Notes: generated by a model not told the origin, from the sequence alone. Shown: positions 23,526 to 33,501, numbered from the stretch's first letter. The stretch: 50,245 bases of DNA from Candidatus Palauibacter poriticola (GCA_012270965.1 JAAXHJ010000068.1:1-50245), one strand, 5' to 3'. A program made the numbers and translations.

Positions 23526-26500
23526 TTGAGTCGCCTTGCTGGCGTTGTGTTGACCGGCCTTCTCACGGGCCTCGCGGTCCAGCCCCCGGCCGTTTCCGCC
23601 CAGGGGGTCACGACCGCCGGCGTGGCGGGGCGCGTGATCGACGCCGACGGAGCCCCCGTGGCCGGGGCCCGGGTCGAGTTCCGCCACACGCGGACCGGCG
23701 CCACCCACACCGTCCTGAGCGACGATCTCGGCCGTTTCAGCCTCGCCAATCTTCGGCCCGGCGGGCCGTACACCCTGGAGGTCGCGCGCATCGGGCTCAG
23801 CCCGGCGACGCGGGAGGGCCTGACGCTCATCGCCGGTCAGCGGCTGCGGCTCGAGGTTCGACTCTCCGAGACGGCGGTTCCCCTGCCCGAACTCTCCGTC
23901 CGGGTCGAGACGGATCCGGAGTTCGATCCCACCCGCATGGGCTCGACAACCGTCGTCGACCGCGAGACTATCGAGGCGCTCCCCACGATCTCGAGGGACT
24001 TCACGGGATTCGCCCGACTCTCTCCGCTCGTGGCGGCGGACGAGATGGGCACCTCCGTGGCGGGATCGAACATCCGCTTCAACAACATCCAGGTGGACGG
24101 CGCCCTCAATCAGGACGTCTTCGGCCTCTCGCCCACCGGAGTGGCCGGCGGACAGGCGCGGGGGCGCGTCATCCCGCTCGCGGCGATCGAGGAGCTGCAG
24201 GTTCTCACGGCGCCCTACGATGTGCGCCAGTCCGGGTTCACCGGAGGCGTTCTCAACGCGGTCACGCAGGCGGGCGGCAACGACTTCCGGGGCTCCGCGT
24301 TCGGCTTCTTCCGCAACGACGCGCTCGTCGGCGACGCGGTCATCGGCGGCATCCCGCGCGCGCCGGGCGATCTGGAGAACGCCTTCGCGGGCTTCGATCT
24401 CGGAGGGCCGATCCTGCGCGACCGCCTGCACTTCCTCGTCGCGGGCGAACTCGAGCGCCGGACGCGTCCACCCGATGGGTTTACCGTCGGCATCGACGAG
24501 ATCGTGCGCACGAAGCTGGACCCCGACTCGGTCAGCCGCGTGTCGAGGATCCTCCGGAGTTACGGGGCGGACGCGGGCGAGGGTGGCCTCTACACGCTGG
24601 AGAACGGCCTCGCCAACCTGTTCGCGCGCGTCGACGCCCGCCCCAACGCGGACCACTCCCTCATGTTCCGCTACAACCTCGCCTACGCCGCGGACGATCC
24701 GGCCACGAACCGACTCCCCGGCGATGCCTACGAGATGTCGTCCGCCGGACGGGAGATCGAGTCGCGGAACCAGTCGTTCGGGGCGCAGTGGCTCGCGACC
24801 TTCAGCCCAAGGCTCTCGAACGATTTCATGGTGAACGTGCAGTTCCTGCGCGACCGCGAGACCGCGAACTCTCTCTACCCCCGGGTCGAGGTCGATCTGC
24901 AGGCGGGCGTGCCGGGGGCGGGGTTCCGGCGCGAGCTGCGCGCCGGGTCCAACTATTCCGGGCCGGACGGCGAACTCGATCAGGACATCCTGCAGCTGAC
25001 GAACGCGCTGACGCTTTCGCTCGGAGACCACCATCTCACGCTGGGGGCCGGATTCGAACGCTTTTCCATCCGGCGCGATTATCTCCCGGGCAGCCTCGGC
25101 AGCTACCACTTCCGCTCGCTGGCGGACCTGGAGGCGAACGCCCCCGCGGAATACGTCGTCCAGGTACCGCTCTCGGAGGACGCCGGCACGTCGGACTTCG
25201 ACGTACACCAACTTTCGGCCTTCGTGCAGGAGGAGGCGCGGATCGGGGAGCGGCTGAACGTTCGGCTCGGTCTACGCATGGACGTGCCGTTGATGCCGGA
25301 CGCGCCGGCGCACAACCCGGAGGTGGAGAGTTCGTTCGGCTTCAGCACGAGCGACCTGCCGGGCGGGACCGTCCTCCTCTCCCCGCGGGCGGGCTTCAAC
25401 CTCGGTCTCGGCGGCGACCGCACGACGCAGATCCGCGGCGGGGTGGGGCTGTTCACGGGCCGGCCCCCCTTCGCGTGGCTCGCGAGCGCCTATCAGAACA
25501 CGGGGCTCTCGTCCGTCTTTCTGACCTGCCGGCGCCGGAATCTCGGCGTTCCGGACCCCGAGATCGTCCCCGCGTTCGATCCTCTCGCGCCTCCCCCGAC
25601 CCTCTGCGTGGACGGCACGGGCGGCGAGGCCGCGGTTCCCATCGTCACGGTGTTTGACCCCGACTTCCGCTTTCCGCGCGACTTCAAGGGCTCGATTGCC
25701 GTCGACCAGCGCCTGCCGGGAGGACTTGTCCTCTCGCTCGAGGGCATCTACACCCGTGCCGTAAACCAGATCGCGTTCCAAGATCTGAACATCGGTCCCG
25801 CCCTCTCCGCCGACGAGCGGACCGAGGCGAACGGGTTCACCTACGGCTTCGGCTACGGGTGGCGCGAGACTTTTGCCGACCCCGGCGCCGGGAGCGAGTT
25901 CGTCGATCCCCCGCCGGGCGAGCCGCCGGGCGAGCGGGAGCCGATCTTTCTCCCCCGCCGCGTCGACCCCCGCTTCGGACAGGTCATTAAGATCGGCGAC
26001 CGGCCCCGGAACTTCTCGTACGCCCTGAGCGCGCGGCTGCGGAAGCAGTTCGGCGACCGGCTCTCCGCGGACGTGGGCTATGCCTTCAACCGTTCCGCCG
26101 ACGTGCGCAGCCTCTCCTCGCTCGATGCGATCGCGAACTTCGGCTACACCGCGGTCGAGGGTGACCCGAACGATCCCAAGCGGCAGGCCTCGCTCTTCGA
26201 CCGGCCGCACCGCGTGGTGGCGAGCGCGACGGCCGCCCTGCCGGAGGTCATCGGGGGCGGCCGCCTGTCCGTGCTCTACGTGGGACAATCGGGGCGACCC
26301 TACTCCTACGTGTATGCGGACGACATTAACGGGGACGCCTATCCCGGATACGGGCGGGCGCTCGATCTGGCGAACGATCTCATCTTCGTGACCGAGGGGG
26401 CGTTCGACTTCCCCGGCGGAGGACGAACGCCGGTCAGCGGCATCCTCTTCGAGCAGCTCGTCGCGCAGGAGCCCTGCCTGCAGGCGAACCGCCTGCGGAT

Positions 26501-26876
26501 TCTGCACCGAAACGCGTGCCGGACGCCGTGGTCGCACCAACTGGATTTCCGCTTTAGCCAGCCCATCCCGCTGGGCGGCGCGGAGGTCACGGTGACGCTT
26601 GACGTGCTCAACGTCCTCAACCTCGTGAACCGCGACTGGGGGCACGTCCAGACCGTGAATCCCGTCGTGCAGTTGCTGACCGTCGAAGACCGGATCGAAG
26701 ACGACTTCGATCTGGCGAACATGCTGCCCGAGCCGGGCGACCCGCTCCGCGCCCGCTACGCCGGGCCGCTGCAGACGAGCGACACGGGCGGCGTCCGCGC
26801 CTCGGTGCCCTACCTGCCGCAGATCGGCGCCTCACAGTGGCAGGCCCAGTTCGGCATCGGCATCCGCTTCCGCTAG
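23526..26876 (+). CDS. TonB-dependent receptor, Oar-like, with carboxypeptidase regulatory-like domain
   Basis: 1116 residues from TTG 23526, which has GAGGAG eight bases upstream; ATG 23499 in frame lacks one. A signal peptide (LAGVVLTGLLTGLAVQPPAV, ending SAQG) is followed by a carboxypeptidase regulatory-like beta-sandwich (VAGRVIDADGAPVAGARVEF). A plug-like region comes next (VVDRETIEALPTISRDFTGF, then NIQVDGALNQDVFGLSP and IEELQVLTAPYDV). The rest is a long beta barrel, ending with the outer-membrane C-terminal aromatic residue in GIGIRFR. It imports or binds large substrates at the outer membrane, energised by TonB; the substrate is unknown. It is divergent from hutF. Confidence 0.9.
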   Translation: MSRLAGVVLTGLLTGLAVQPPAVSAQGVTTAGVAGRVIDADGAPVAGARVEFRHTRTGATHTVLSDDLGRFSLANLRPGGPYTLEVARIGLSPATREGLTLIAGQRLRLEVRLSETAVPLPELSVRVETDPEFDPTRMGSTTVVDRETIEALPTISRDFTGFARLSPLVAADEMGTSVAGSNIRFNNIQVDGALNQDVFGLSPTGVAGGQARGRVIPLAAIEELQVLTAPYDVRQSGFTGGVLNAVTQAGGNDFRGSAFGFFRNDALVGDAVIGGIPRAPGDLENAFAGFDLGGPILRDRLHFLVAGELERRTRPPDGFTVGIDEIVRTKLDPDSVSRVSRILRSYGADAGEGGLYTLENGLANLFARVDARPNADHSLMFRYNLAYAADDPATNRLPGDAYEMSSAGREIESRNQSFGAQWLATFSPRLSNDFMVNVQFLRDRETANSLYPRVEVDLQAGVPGAGFRRELRAGSNYSGPDGELDQDILQLTNALTLSLGDHHLTLGAGFERFSIRRDYLPGSLGSYHFRSLADLEANAPAEYVVQVPLSEDAGTSDFDVHQLSAFVQEEARIGERLNVRLGLRMDVPLMPDAPAHNPEVESSFGFSTSDLPGGTVLLSPRAGFNLGLGGDRTTQIRGGVGLFTGRPPFAWLASAYQNTGLSSVFLTCRRRNLGVPDPEIVPAFDPLAPPPTLCVDGTGGEAAVPIVTVFDPDFRFPRDFKGSIAVDQRLPGGLVLSLEGIYTRAVNQIAFQDLNIGPALSADERTEANGFTYGFGYGWRETFADPGAGSEFVDPPPGEPPGEREPIFLPRRVDPRFGQVIKIGDRPRNFSYALSARLRKQFGDRLSADVGYAFNRSADVRSLSSLDAIANFGYTAVEGDPNDPKRQASLFDRPHRVVASATAALPEVIGGGRLSVLYVGQSGRPYSYVYADDINGDAYPGYGRALDLANDLIFVTEGAFDFPGGGRTPVSGILFEQLVAQEPCLQANRLRILHRNACRTPWSHQLDFRFSQPIPLGGAEVTVTLDVLNVLNLVNRDWGHVQTVNPVVQLLTVEDRIEDDFDLANMLPEPGDPLRARYAGPLQTSDTGGVRASVPYLPQIGASQWQAQFGIGIRFR

Positions 26877-27004
26877 GCAAGCCGTGGCGAAACCCCGCGC
26901 CAGCGCCGCTCGAACGCCGCGTAGCCCTTGCCTCAGGCTGCATGGCTTGGGCGACGGCGATGCGTTTCGCCGCTCGATCCTCTGAACCCCCTGGAGTCGG
27001 TACC

Positions 27005-29464
27005 ATGCGACCACGCGACCTCGCTCTTCTCGTTTCCCTCGTCCCCCTCGTCGCCGCGGTGGCGGTGCCGGCGGCGGTGCAGACTCATGCCGGCAGCCTG
27101 AACCACGCCGCCGCCGCCCCGATCATCGGCTTCGGGGCGGCGACCGCGGTCTCCGGAGACGAGATCTTCGTCTCGCGACCGGGCGAGTTCGCGATGTTCC
27201 CCATGCCGGGCTCCGAACCCGGCAGCGTGCACGTATTCCGGCGCGGCGCGGAAGGCTGGAGGGAGGTCGCCGCCATACCGGCGCCGAGCGGCGCGTACGG
27301 AGACGGTTTCGGGGCGGCGCTCGCCGTCGAGGGCGACATTCTCGTGGTGGGCGCTCCGCAGGAGAACGAGAGCCGGGGCGCCGCATATGTCTTCGTCCGC
27401 GAGGGCGAGATGTGGAGCTTCGTGGAGCGGCTGGAGCCCCCGGACGCGATGCCGGGGGATGCCTTCGGTTCCTCCGTGGCCGTGGGGACCGGCGGGCAGT
27501 TCGGCGTCATCGGCGCGCCGGGACGCGGCGCCAGCGGTTCGGTGTTCGCCTACGTCCAGTCGGATATGGGCCTGACGTCCGTCGAACTCACCGGGTCCGG
27601 CGCCCCCGCCGACGCCCGGTTCGGGGCGGCCGTCGCCGTGGAGGGCGACCTGGCCCTCGTGGGCGCACCCGGGCCGTTCGCGCTCAGCCAGTTCGCGGCG
27701 CCGGCCCAGCCCCAGGCGGGGACCGGCTACGTGTTCCGCCGCAGCGGGACCGACTGGACCGAGATCGCTCATCTGACGCCGGCCGGCGGCCTCGTGGCCG
27801 GCCTGTCCGCGGTACTCGAGGGGGGAGAGGCGTTCCTCGGGTCTCCCCTCGCCAACCAGGCGCAGGGCGCCGTCTTCCGCTTCGCGGCGGACGCCGTCGG
27901 GGCGTGGTCCCAGACCGGCACGATCAGGGCCGCGTCGCCGTCTCCGGAGGCCTTCTTCGGCTATGCCCTCGCCGCGGCGGGAGGGCGCCTCGTGGTCGGG
28001 GCACCGGGCACGAACGCTTTCGCGGGCGCCGCGCACGTCCTCCGTGCGGAGGGCGACGGCGAGTGGAGCGAGGAGACCGTCCTGCGCGGCGAGACCCGGG
28101 GGCTCATGGGCTTCATGGGCAACGCGGTCGCCGGAAGCGACGGCTTGGCCGTGGTCGGAGCACCCGGATCGGAGTTCTTCGAGGGCATCGGCTTCGTGTT
28201 CGAGCGGGACGCGGACGGCGCGTGGAGCGAGGCCGCTCCCATCCACGAGACCGAGTTCGGTCTGGCCGCCGTCAGGGGCGAAGAGATGCGTTGCTCGGAC
28301 GAGGGCTCGGCCGCCGGCTTCGACTGCTCGGAGGTCGACCTCGTCTCCTTCCTTCCGGCCCGGGACGTCGGGGGCGCGCGCGGGATCATGGTCAGCGACA
28401 TCTGGGGCTGGGTGGATCCGCGGACGGGCCGCGAGTACGCGATTCTGGGGCGGTTCGACGGAACTTCCTTCATCGACGTGACGGATGCCGGGAACCCGGT
28501 CTATCTCGGGAATCTCCCCCTCACCGATGGGGCGGCCCCGAACCTGTGGCGCGACATGAAGGTGTATGCCGACCACACCTTCATCGTGGCGGACAACGCG
28601 GGCGAGCACGGAATGCAGGTCTTTGACCTCACGCGACTGCGGGATGTGACGAATCCGCCGGTGGATTTCGACGAGGACGCGCACTACGCCGAGTTCGCCT
28701 CCGCACACAACATCGTCATCAACGAGGAGTCGGGCTTCGCCTATGTGGTGGGCGGGAGCGGCGGGGGCGAGACCTGCGGCGGCGCGCTGCACATGGTGGA
28801 CATCCGCGACCCCCGCAACCCGACCTTCGCCGGCTGTTTCGCGGACCCCGCGACGGGGAACGACGGATCGGGCGGCTATACGCACGATGCGCAGTGCGTC
28901 ATCTACCGGGGCCCCGACGAGGATCACGCGGGCAGGGAGGTGTGCTTCAACGCGAGCGCAACCAAGCTCGGCATCGGAGATGTGACCGACAAGGACAACC
29001 CGACGCCGATCTCGAACGCGGCCTATCCGAACGTGGCCTACTCCCACCAGGGGTGGCTGTCGGAGGACCAGCGCTACTTCTACTTGAACGACGAACTAGA
29101 CGAGCTGTCGGGCGGCACGGCCGGGACCCGGACGCTCGTGTGGGACGTGGCGGATCTGGACGATCCGGTGCTCGTGCGCGAGTTCATGCAGGACAACGCG
29201 GCGTCGGACCACAACCTCTACATCCGCGGCGACCTCATGTACCAGTCGAACTACGTGAGCGGGCTTCGGATCTTCGACATCTCCGACCCCGAGAACCCCG
29301 TGTCGGCCGGCTTCTTCGACACGGTACCGGGGAGTCCGGACGCGCCGGGCTTCGCGGGGTCGTGGAGCAACTACCCGTTCTTCCCCTCGGGCAACATCAT
29401 CGTGTCGAGCATGCGCGAGGGACTGTTCGTGCTCAGGAAGCGGGAGACCGCCCTCGTGCCGTAA
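27005..29464 (+). CDS. Choice-of-anchor B family protein with FG-GAP and LVIVD-type repeats
   Basis: 819 residues from ATG 27005 with GGAG eight bases upstream. A signal peptide (LALLVSLVPLVAAVAVPAAV) is followed by at least six FG-GAP-like repeats of the form FGAALAVEGDILVVGAPQEN, up to about residue 420. The C-terminal half has LVIVD-type propeller segments (GFAYVVGGSGGG, LVWDVADLDDPVLVREF, GLRIFDISDPENPVSAGFFD). The combination matches choice-of-anchor B proteins, large secreted or surface propellers of unknown ligand. It follows the TonB-dependent receptor by 128 bp on the same strand, so the two may form a surface complex (inference). Confidence 0.87.
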   Translation: MRPRDLALLVSLVPLVAAVAVPAAVQTHAGSLNHAAAAPIIGFGAATAVSGDEIFVSRPGEFAMFPMPGSEPGSVHVFRRGAEGWREVAAIPAPSGAYGDGFGAALAVEGDILVVGAPQENESRGAAYVFVREGEMWSFVERLEPPDAMPGDAFGSSVAVGTGGQFGVIGAPGRGASGSVFAYVQSDMGLTSVELTGSGAPADARFGAAVAVEGDLALVGAPGPFALSQFAAPAQPQAGTGYVFRRSGTDWTEIAHLTPAGGLVAGLSAVLEGGEAFLGSPLANQAQGAVFRFAADAVGAWSQTGTIRAASPSPEAFFGYALAAAGGRLVVGAPGTNAFAGAAHVLRAEGDGEWSEETVLRGETRGLMGFMGNAVAGSDGLAVVGAPGSEFFEGIGFVFERDADGAWSEAAPIHETEFGLAAVRGEEMRCSDEGSAAGFDCSEVDLVSFLPARDVGGARGIMVSDIWGWVDPRTGREYAILGRFDGTSFIDVTDAGNPVYLGNLPLTDGAAPNLWRDMKVYADHTFIVADNAGEHGMQVFDLTRLRDVTNPPVDFDEDAHYAEFASAHNIVINEESGFAYVVGGSGGGETCGGALHMVDIRDPRNPTFAGCFADPATGNDGSGGYTHDAQCVIYRGPDEDHAGREVCFNASATKLGIGDVTDKDNPTPISNAAYPNVAYSHQGWLSEDQRYFYLNDELDELSGGTAGTRTLVWDVADLDDPVLVREFMQDNAASDHNLYIRGDLMYQSNYVSGLRIFDISDPENPVSAGFFDTVPGSPDAPGFAGSWSNYPFFPSGNIIVSSMREGLFVLRKRETALVP

Positions 29465-29470
29465 CCGCCC

Positions 29471-29486
29471 GGGGCCTTCGCGCCCC
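29471..29486 (+). terminator. Weak hairpin after the anchor-B gene
   Basis: GGGGC (29471-29475) and GCCCC (29482-29486) form a 5-bp stem with a six-base loop, seven bases after the stop. There is no T-run. It is only a candidate. Confidence 0.3.
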
Positions 29487-29602
29487 CGCCTTCGTGTCAA
29501 ATCAGCGCCGTCATCGCCGAGGTTCTCCCAGCGATCGCCGGGAACGGCGGGGTCGGCGCTGTCGCCGACGACGGTTACCGTGCCCCTCAGTTCCCCCTGC
29601 GG

Positions 29603-30895
29603 CTACTCGGCGCGGGTGACGCGGCGGAAGGCGAGCGCGGCGAGGAGGCCGATGGCACCGAAGCCGGCGACGGCCGCGAACACGTGCTGGTGTCCGGGGA
29701 GGCCGGGTGAGTTGTCGAGTAGGACGCCCATCAGCGGTCCCATGAAGACGTCGGGGGTGAAGCCGAGGACGGAGACGACGCCCGCCGCGCTCCCGGTGTG
29801 GGCGAGCGGCACGGCCCCCTCGGCCAGGAGGGCGAAATAGACGCCGCGCAGCGCGTAGATGCCGACGCTGGCGGTGACGATGGTGGCGATGAGCATCCAA
29901 GCCGGTCCGGGCACGAGAACCCCGGAGGCGATGAGTAGGCAGCCGCCGATGAGGATTGCAAAGCCGCCGGCGATGACGCGCGAGGCGTCGAGGCGGTCGC
30001 CGAGGAAGCCCGCCGCCACGGCCGCGGCGGCACGAATCCAGAACGCAAGCGTGCCGATCCCGGAGGCTTGGACGTCGTCGAAGCCGAGCGCGTCCCGCGA
30101 CAGGAGCGCAAAATCGTCCGTCGCCTTGTATCCGGCGTAGGCGCAGATGACGATGACGGCCTGAAGCCACACGGCCGGCATGCGGCAGGCGGCCCTCACA
30201 CCGCTCAGCGACAGCTTCTCCGGGTCGTGCGGGTCGCCCGCCTCTCCGCCGGGCGTGCTGTCGGGCACGAGGATCCACACGAGGACGGCGATGCCCAGCG
30301 TGATCCCGGTGAAGACCCAGATGACGCCGCGGAAGGCGGCGGCCCGCTCCTCCGGCGTGGCGGAGGAGGCTTCGCCCGGGAGGAGCGCGGCGAAGACGGC
30401 CACGGAGACGGACGCCACAAGGGCGGCGAGCAGTCCGCGTCCTCCGTCGAGCAGCCCGTAGGCGCGTCCCTGCTGCGACCGCCCGCCCCACTCGCGCGTC
30501 GCCCGGATCATCGCCGCCCAGAAGAGGAGGATCGTCGTCATCCCCCAGAAGGCCCACAGGACGTTCATCGTCCGCGGCGGCGGGAAGCCGGCGAGCACGA
30601 TTCCGCCGAGGCCGGTGGCGAGAAGCGCCAAGGCCATCAGCCGGCGAGCCGAGAACCGGTCCGCGAGCGGGCCGCCCGCGAAGTACGCGACCATCGCCAC
30701 GATGCCGTACAGCGAGAAGGCGGTCCCCAACTCGAGATTCGTGATCCCGAACACGTCGAGCAGCGTCGGCCGGAAGACGCGCGCGAGGACGAAGGGGAGG
30801 AAGAAGACGGCCTCCCCGGCCGCGATGAGCGCGAGGAGGATCAGCCCCCTCCGCGTGGGACTCTCTCCGGTGCCGACGCCGGTGCGGTGGGTCAG
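29603..30895 (-). CDS. MFS transporter (start unresolved)
   Basis: A major facilitator with about 12 membrane segments. The first is LILLALIAAGEAVFFLPFVL and the cytoplasmic motif A is GGPLADRFSARR. The gene lacks an ATG, GTG or TTG between the end of the upstream gene and the first helix. The only canonical in-frame start is ATG 31159, deep inside the cyanophycinase-like gene in another frame. CTG codons at 30916, 30895 and 30844 are possible starts, the last preceded by GGAGGGGG. The end given here uses 30895 as a compromise. The 5' region carries imperfect GGGTCAGC-type repeats that may have displaced the original start. The substrate is unknown; relatives transport sugars, phosphates or organic acids. 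Confidence 0.7.
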   Translation of the reverse strand: MTHRTGVGTGESPTRRGLILLALIAAGEAVFFLPFVLARVFRPTLLDVFGITNLELGTAFSLYGIVAMVAYFAGGPLADRFSARRLMALALLATGLGGIVLAGFPPPRTMNVLWAFWGMTTILLFWAAMIRATREWGGRSQQGRAYGLLDGGRGLLAALVASVSVAVFAALLPGEASSATPEERAAAFRGVIWVFTGITLGIAVLVWILVPDSTPGGEAGDPHDPEKLSLSGVRAACRMPAVWLQAVIVICAYAGYKATDDFALLSRDALGFDDVQASGIGTLAFWIRAAAAVAAGFLGDRLDASRVIAGGFAILIGGCLLIASGVLVPGPAWMLIATIVTASVGIYALRGVYFALLAEGAVPLAHTGSAAGVVSVLGFTPDVFMGPLMGVLLDNSPGLPGHQHVFAAVAGFGAIGLLAALAFRRVTRAE

Positions 30896-30953
30896 CGCAC
30901 GGTGCCGTTCGGTCAGCGCACGGGCCGGCGGGTCAGCCAGTCGGGGCGGCGGG

Positions 30954-31874
30954 TCAGCGGTCGGGCCTACGGGTCGGCCAGGGGCGCCGCTCGACGCGTC
31001 CGAGGGGCGCCAGGGTTCGAGCCGGACGGTAGGCCTGCCGCTCCGCCAAGTCGTACTGGTCGCCCGGCGCAAGGAAGTAGAAGCGCCCGCCCACGTCGAG
31101 CATGCTCTCGTTGTCGTAGATGACGACGTACGACTCTCCGATGACTTCGAAGCGGTCACCCTGCACGACGATGGCGGTGTTCTCGTCGATCCCGATGCCG
31201 AGGAGTTCCGGCCGGGCTTCGATGATCTCCAGCAGGTCGAAGTGCCGGTTCCTGTACAGGAGGTGCTGGTCGATCGCGGTGTTGCGGAGGAAGCCGAACC
31301 CCTCCTCGTGACTCCCCATCATGATCGTGTTCGTCGCCGTGTCCCCGCGGGCCAGGTACGACCCCTGGATCGTCGCGCCGGCCGACGAGCCGCCGATCAC
31401 GCCGCCGCGCTCGAGGAGCGCCCACAACTCCTCCTCCGTCCGCGTCCCCGCGTAGGAATCGACCAGGCGCCACTGCCGCCCGCCCGTGAACCAGACGCCG
31501 GTCGCCTCCCGGATCGCGGCCACGAAGGCGTCGCTGTTCGCCTCGTCCCGGTCGTTCGTGTGGCGAACCGTGAGGTGCTCGACCCCCGCCGCCTGAAACG
31601 GCCTCACGCCCCCGAACGATGGACCGTAGGACTCGGCCCCGCCCGCCGTCGGGATGACGACGATCCGGGCGTCCGTCCCGCCGGCCAGTTGCGCGAAGCG
31701 GTTCGCAATCTCCGGGCTCCGCATGGCGCCACCCACAATCACGAGCGACCCGTTCGGCGGGCCGACTTCCTGGGCCTCGACCTCGGCCGGAGCCACCAGC
31801 GCGGCCCCGTGCGCCGCCACCGCCACGGCCAGGAGTGCAAAGGCCACCCTCCACGTTCGCCGCTCTGTTCGCAT
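30954..31874 (-). CDS. Exported cyanophycinase-like serine peptidase (family S51)
   Basis: 306 residues from ATG 31874 with GGGAGGG eight bases upstream. A signal peptide (VAFALLAVAVAAHGAALVAP, then AEVEAQ) directs export. The S51 core is present: GSLVIVGGAMRSPE, VVIPTAGG, GVWFTGGRQWRLVD, the nucleophile motif VIGGSSAGATIQG, and GIGIDENTAIVV. Cyanophycinases cut beta-Asp-Arg dipeptides from cyanophycin, but many exported homologues have no cyanophycin partner and act on unknown beta-aspartyl peptides. The C-terminus runs into a low-complexity repetitive stretch. Confidence 0.87.
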   Translation of the reverse strand: MRTERRTWRVAFALLAVAVAAHGAALVAPAEVEAQEVGPPNGSLVIVGGAMRSPEIANRFAQLAGGTDARIVVIPTAGGAESYGPSFGGVRPFQAAGVEHLTVRHTNDRDEANSDAFVAAIREATGVWFTGGRQWRLVDSYAGTRTEEELWALLERGGVIGGSSAGATIQGSYLARGDTATNTIMMGSHEEGFGFLRNTAIDQHLLYRNRHFDLLEIIEARPELLGIGIDENTAIVVQGDRFEVIGESYVVIYDNESMLDVGGRFYFLAPGDQYDLAERQAYRPARTLAPLGRVERRPWPTRRPDR

Positions 31875-31945
31875 CGCTCGACCCTCCCGTTTCGGTTGCG
31901 CCTCCGCTCCTCCGGCGGACGATCTCACGGTACGGGGATCGCGAT

Positions 31946-32050
31946 GGCCGGGCGACCCCGGGCGTCCGCGGGGGGCCGAGCGACCCCGCCCTCGTTCGTG
32001 GGGGCCGGGCGACCCCGGGCGTCCGTGGCGGCCGGGCCGACGCTTGTGGG
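31946..32050. repeat. About 28-bp tandem repeat, nearly four imperfect copies
   Basis: Units begin at about 31946, 31974, 32003 and 32030 with GGCCGGGCGACC or a close variant. The first and third share an identical 23-bp core (31946-31968 and 32003-32025). The array lies in the 367-bp gap between the divergent peptidase and aminotransferase genes. Apart from the peptidase ribosome-binding site, nothing else is evident in that gap. Confidence 0.85.
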
Positions 32051-32241
32051 CAACCGCTTGTCGCACGCCGCGGGCCGCGTCACGTTGCGGGGCGAACGAT
32101 CCCCGGCGACCCGGAGACGCAGCGTATGTCCACACCGCCCCTCGGCCTCCTCGGCTCCCACGGCAACTCGAGACCCCTCACTTGCGGTTCGATTTGCTGC
32201 CCATGACCGGAGCCGGTGCCGGAGATGATCGCTACGGCCTG

Positions 32242-33501
32242 ATGGACCGCAGGGCGTGGCTCCGTCTCGGGGCGACCGGCGCCGCGGCCCTCGGCCTCCC
32301 CGCCTGCGCCGCTTGGGAGGGGGATGCGCCGTCGCCACAACTCCCGCCGCTCCGGACCCCGGCCGGGACGGGCGACGCGGACTGGGCCGACGCGCGCGCG
32401 CACTTCCTCGTCGAGCCCGGCACGGCCTACCTGAACAACGCGAGCATCGGCATGCCGCCGAGGCAGGTCGTGGATGCGGTCGCCGCAGGGTATCGCGCCA
32501 TGGCCGAACTTCCCGCTCGCGGCCGCTCGGATCTCAGTGCCCGGATCGCGGAGCACGTCGTACCCGGGCTCGCGGACCTGTTCTCGGTGCGGCCGGACGA
32601 ACTCGCGCTCACGCGAAACGCGTCGGAGGCGCTCCATCTCCAGAGCATCGGGATCGGGCTGAGCCCCGGCGATGAGGTTCTGATCACAAGCCAAGAGCAC
32701 CCGGCGGGGCGTCGTCCGTGGGAGTTCCGGCAGGTGCGGGAGGGGGTTCGGGTGAACGAGGTCTTCATCCCCAGCCCGCTACCCCCGGAGGAGGAGACCC
32801 TCTCCCGCTTCGAGGACGCGATCACGCCCCGGACGCGGGCGGTGGCCTTCTGTCACGTCACTCGCGGAGGGCATCTCTACCCCGTGGAGGCGATCTGCGG
32901 GCTCGCGCGCGAGCGGGGGCTCGTGAGCCTCGTGGATGGCGCGCAGGCGGCGGGTCAGTTCCCCATCGATCTGGCCTCCCTGGGCTGCGACGCGTACAGC
33001 GTGAGCCTGCACAAGTGGATGTTGGCCCCGGCGGGGACCGGTTTCCTCTTCGTGCGGCGCGATGCGCGCCACCGCATCCGGACGGCCTTCGCACCCGATG
33101 CCACGCCCGAGGAGCCGCAGTTCGGCCCGCCGGGTACCGCGGCGTTTCCCGTGCGCGCCGCGATCGGGACGGCGGTCGATTTCGTCGCGGCGCTCGGACT
33201 CGAGGCCGTGGAGGCCCGCTGCCGCCATCTCTCCGACCACCTCAAGTCGCGCCTCGCGGAGGTGGACGGCGTCACACTCCTCAGCGGCCACCGCGACCGG
33301 AGCGCGCCCGGATCGACGATCTTCGAGAAGGAGGGTCTCGACGCGGTGGCCGCGGTGGGTGCGATCGAGGCGAGCATCTCATCCCACATCGACGAACACC
33401 AGCGAGACGGCCACAACGCGATCCGCATCTCCACGCACATCTACAACACGACGGAGCAGATCGACCGCTTCGTCGACACTCTGGCCCATACGACGGGCTG
33501 A
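32242..33501 (+). CDS. Tat-exported class V aminotransferase (isopenicillin N epimerase-like)
   Basis: 419 residues from ATG 32242; ATG 32203 would add 13. The N-terminus MDRRAWLRLGATGAAALGLP ends at AC, a twin-arginine signal that also fits a lipobox. Export through Tat suits an enzyme that takes up its cofactor before transport. The fold-type I PLP core follows: AYLNNASIGMPP, TRNASEALHLQSIGIGL, SQEHPAG, the cofactor aspartate in VDGAQAAGQFPID, and Schiff-base K258 in SVSLHKWMLAPAGTGFLF. Relatives act as cysteine desulfurases, epimerases or lyases; the substrate is unknown. The NIPSNAP gene follows 12 bp later, probably co-transcribed. Confidence 0.85.
   Translation: MDRRAWLRLGATGAAALGLPACAAWEGDAPSPQLPPLRTPAGTGDADWADARAHFLVEPGTAYLNNASIGMPPRQVVDAVAAGYRAMAELPARGRSDLSARIAEHVVPGLADLFSVRPDELALTRNASEALHLQSIGIGLSPGDEVLITSQEHPAGRRPWEFRQVREGVRVNEVFIPSPLPPEEETLSRFEDAITPRTRAVAFCHVTRGGHLYPVEAICGLARERGLVSLVDGAQAAGQFPIDLASLGCDAYSVSLHKWMLAPAGTGFLFVRRDARHRIRTAFAPDATPEEPQFGPPGTAAFPVRAAIGTAVDFVAALGLEAVEARCRHLSDHLKSRLAEVDGVTLLSGHRDRSAPGSTIFEKEGLDAVAAVGAIEASISSHIDEHQRDGHNAIRISTHIYNTTEQIDRFVDTLAHTTG

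Noticed and set aside
21879..25211. A 1110-codon leftward open frame covering hutF and running through the start of the TonB-dependent receptor
   Set aside because: The part beyond 23360 is antisense to the well-supported receptor gene and has the Arg/Asp/Gly-rich composition of shadow frames in high-GC DNA. Only the hutF part is real.
26933..29047. Long leftward frame antisense to the choice-of-anchor B gene, and similar long frames at 1458-3425, 39243-40811 and 43984-45102
   Set aside because: They lie fully opposite genes with clear domain motifs and have no recognisable motifs of their own. GC-rich codon bias makes such open antisense frames common.
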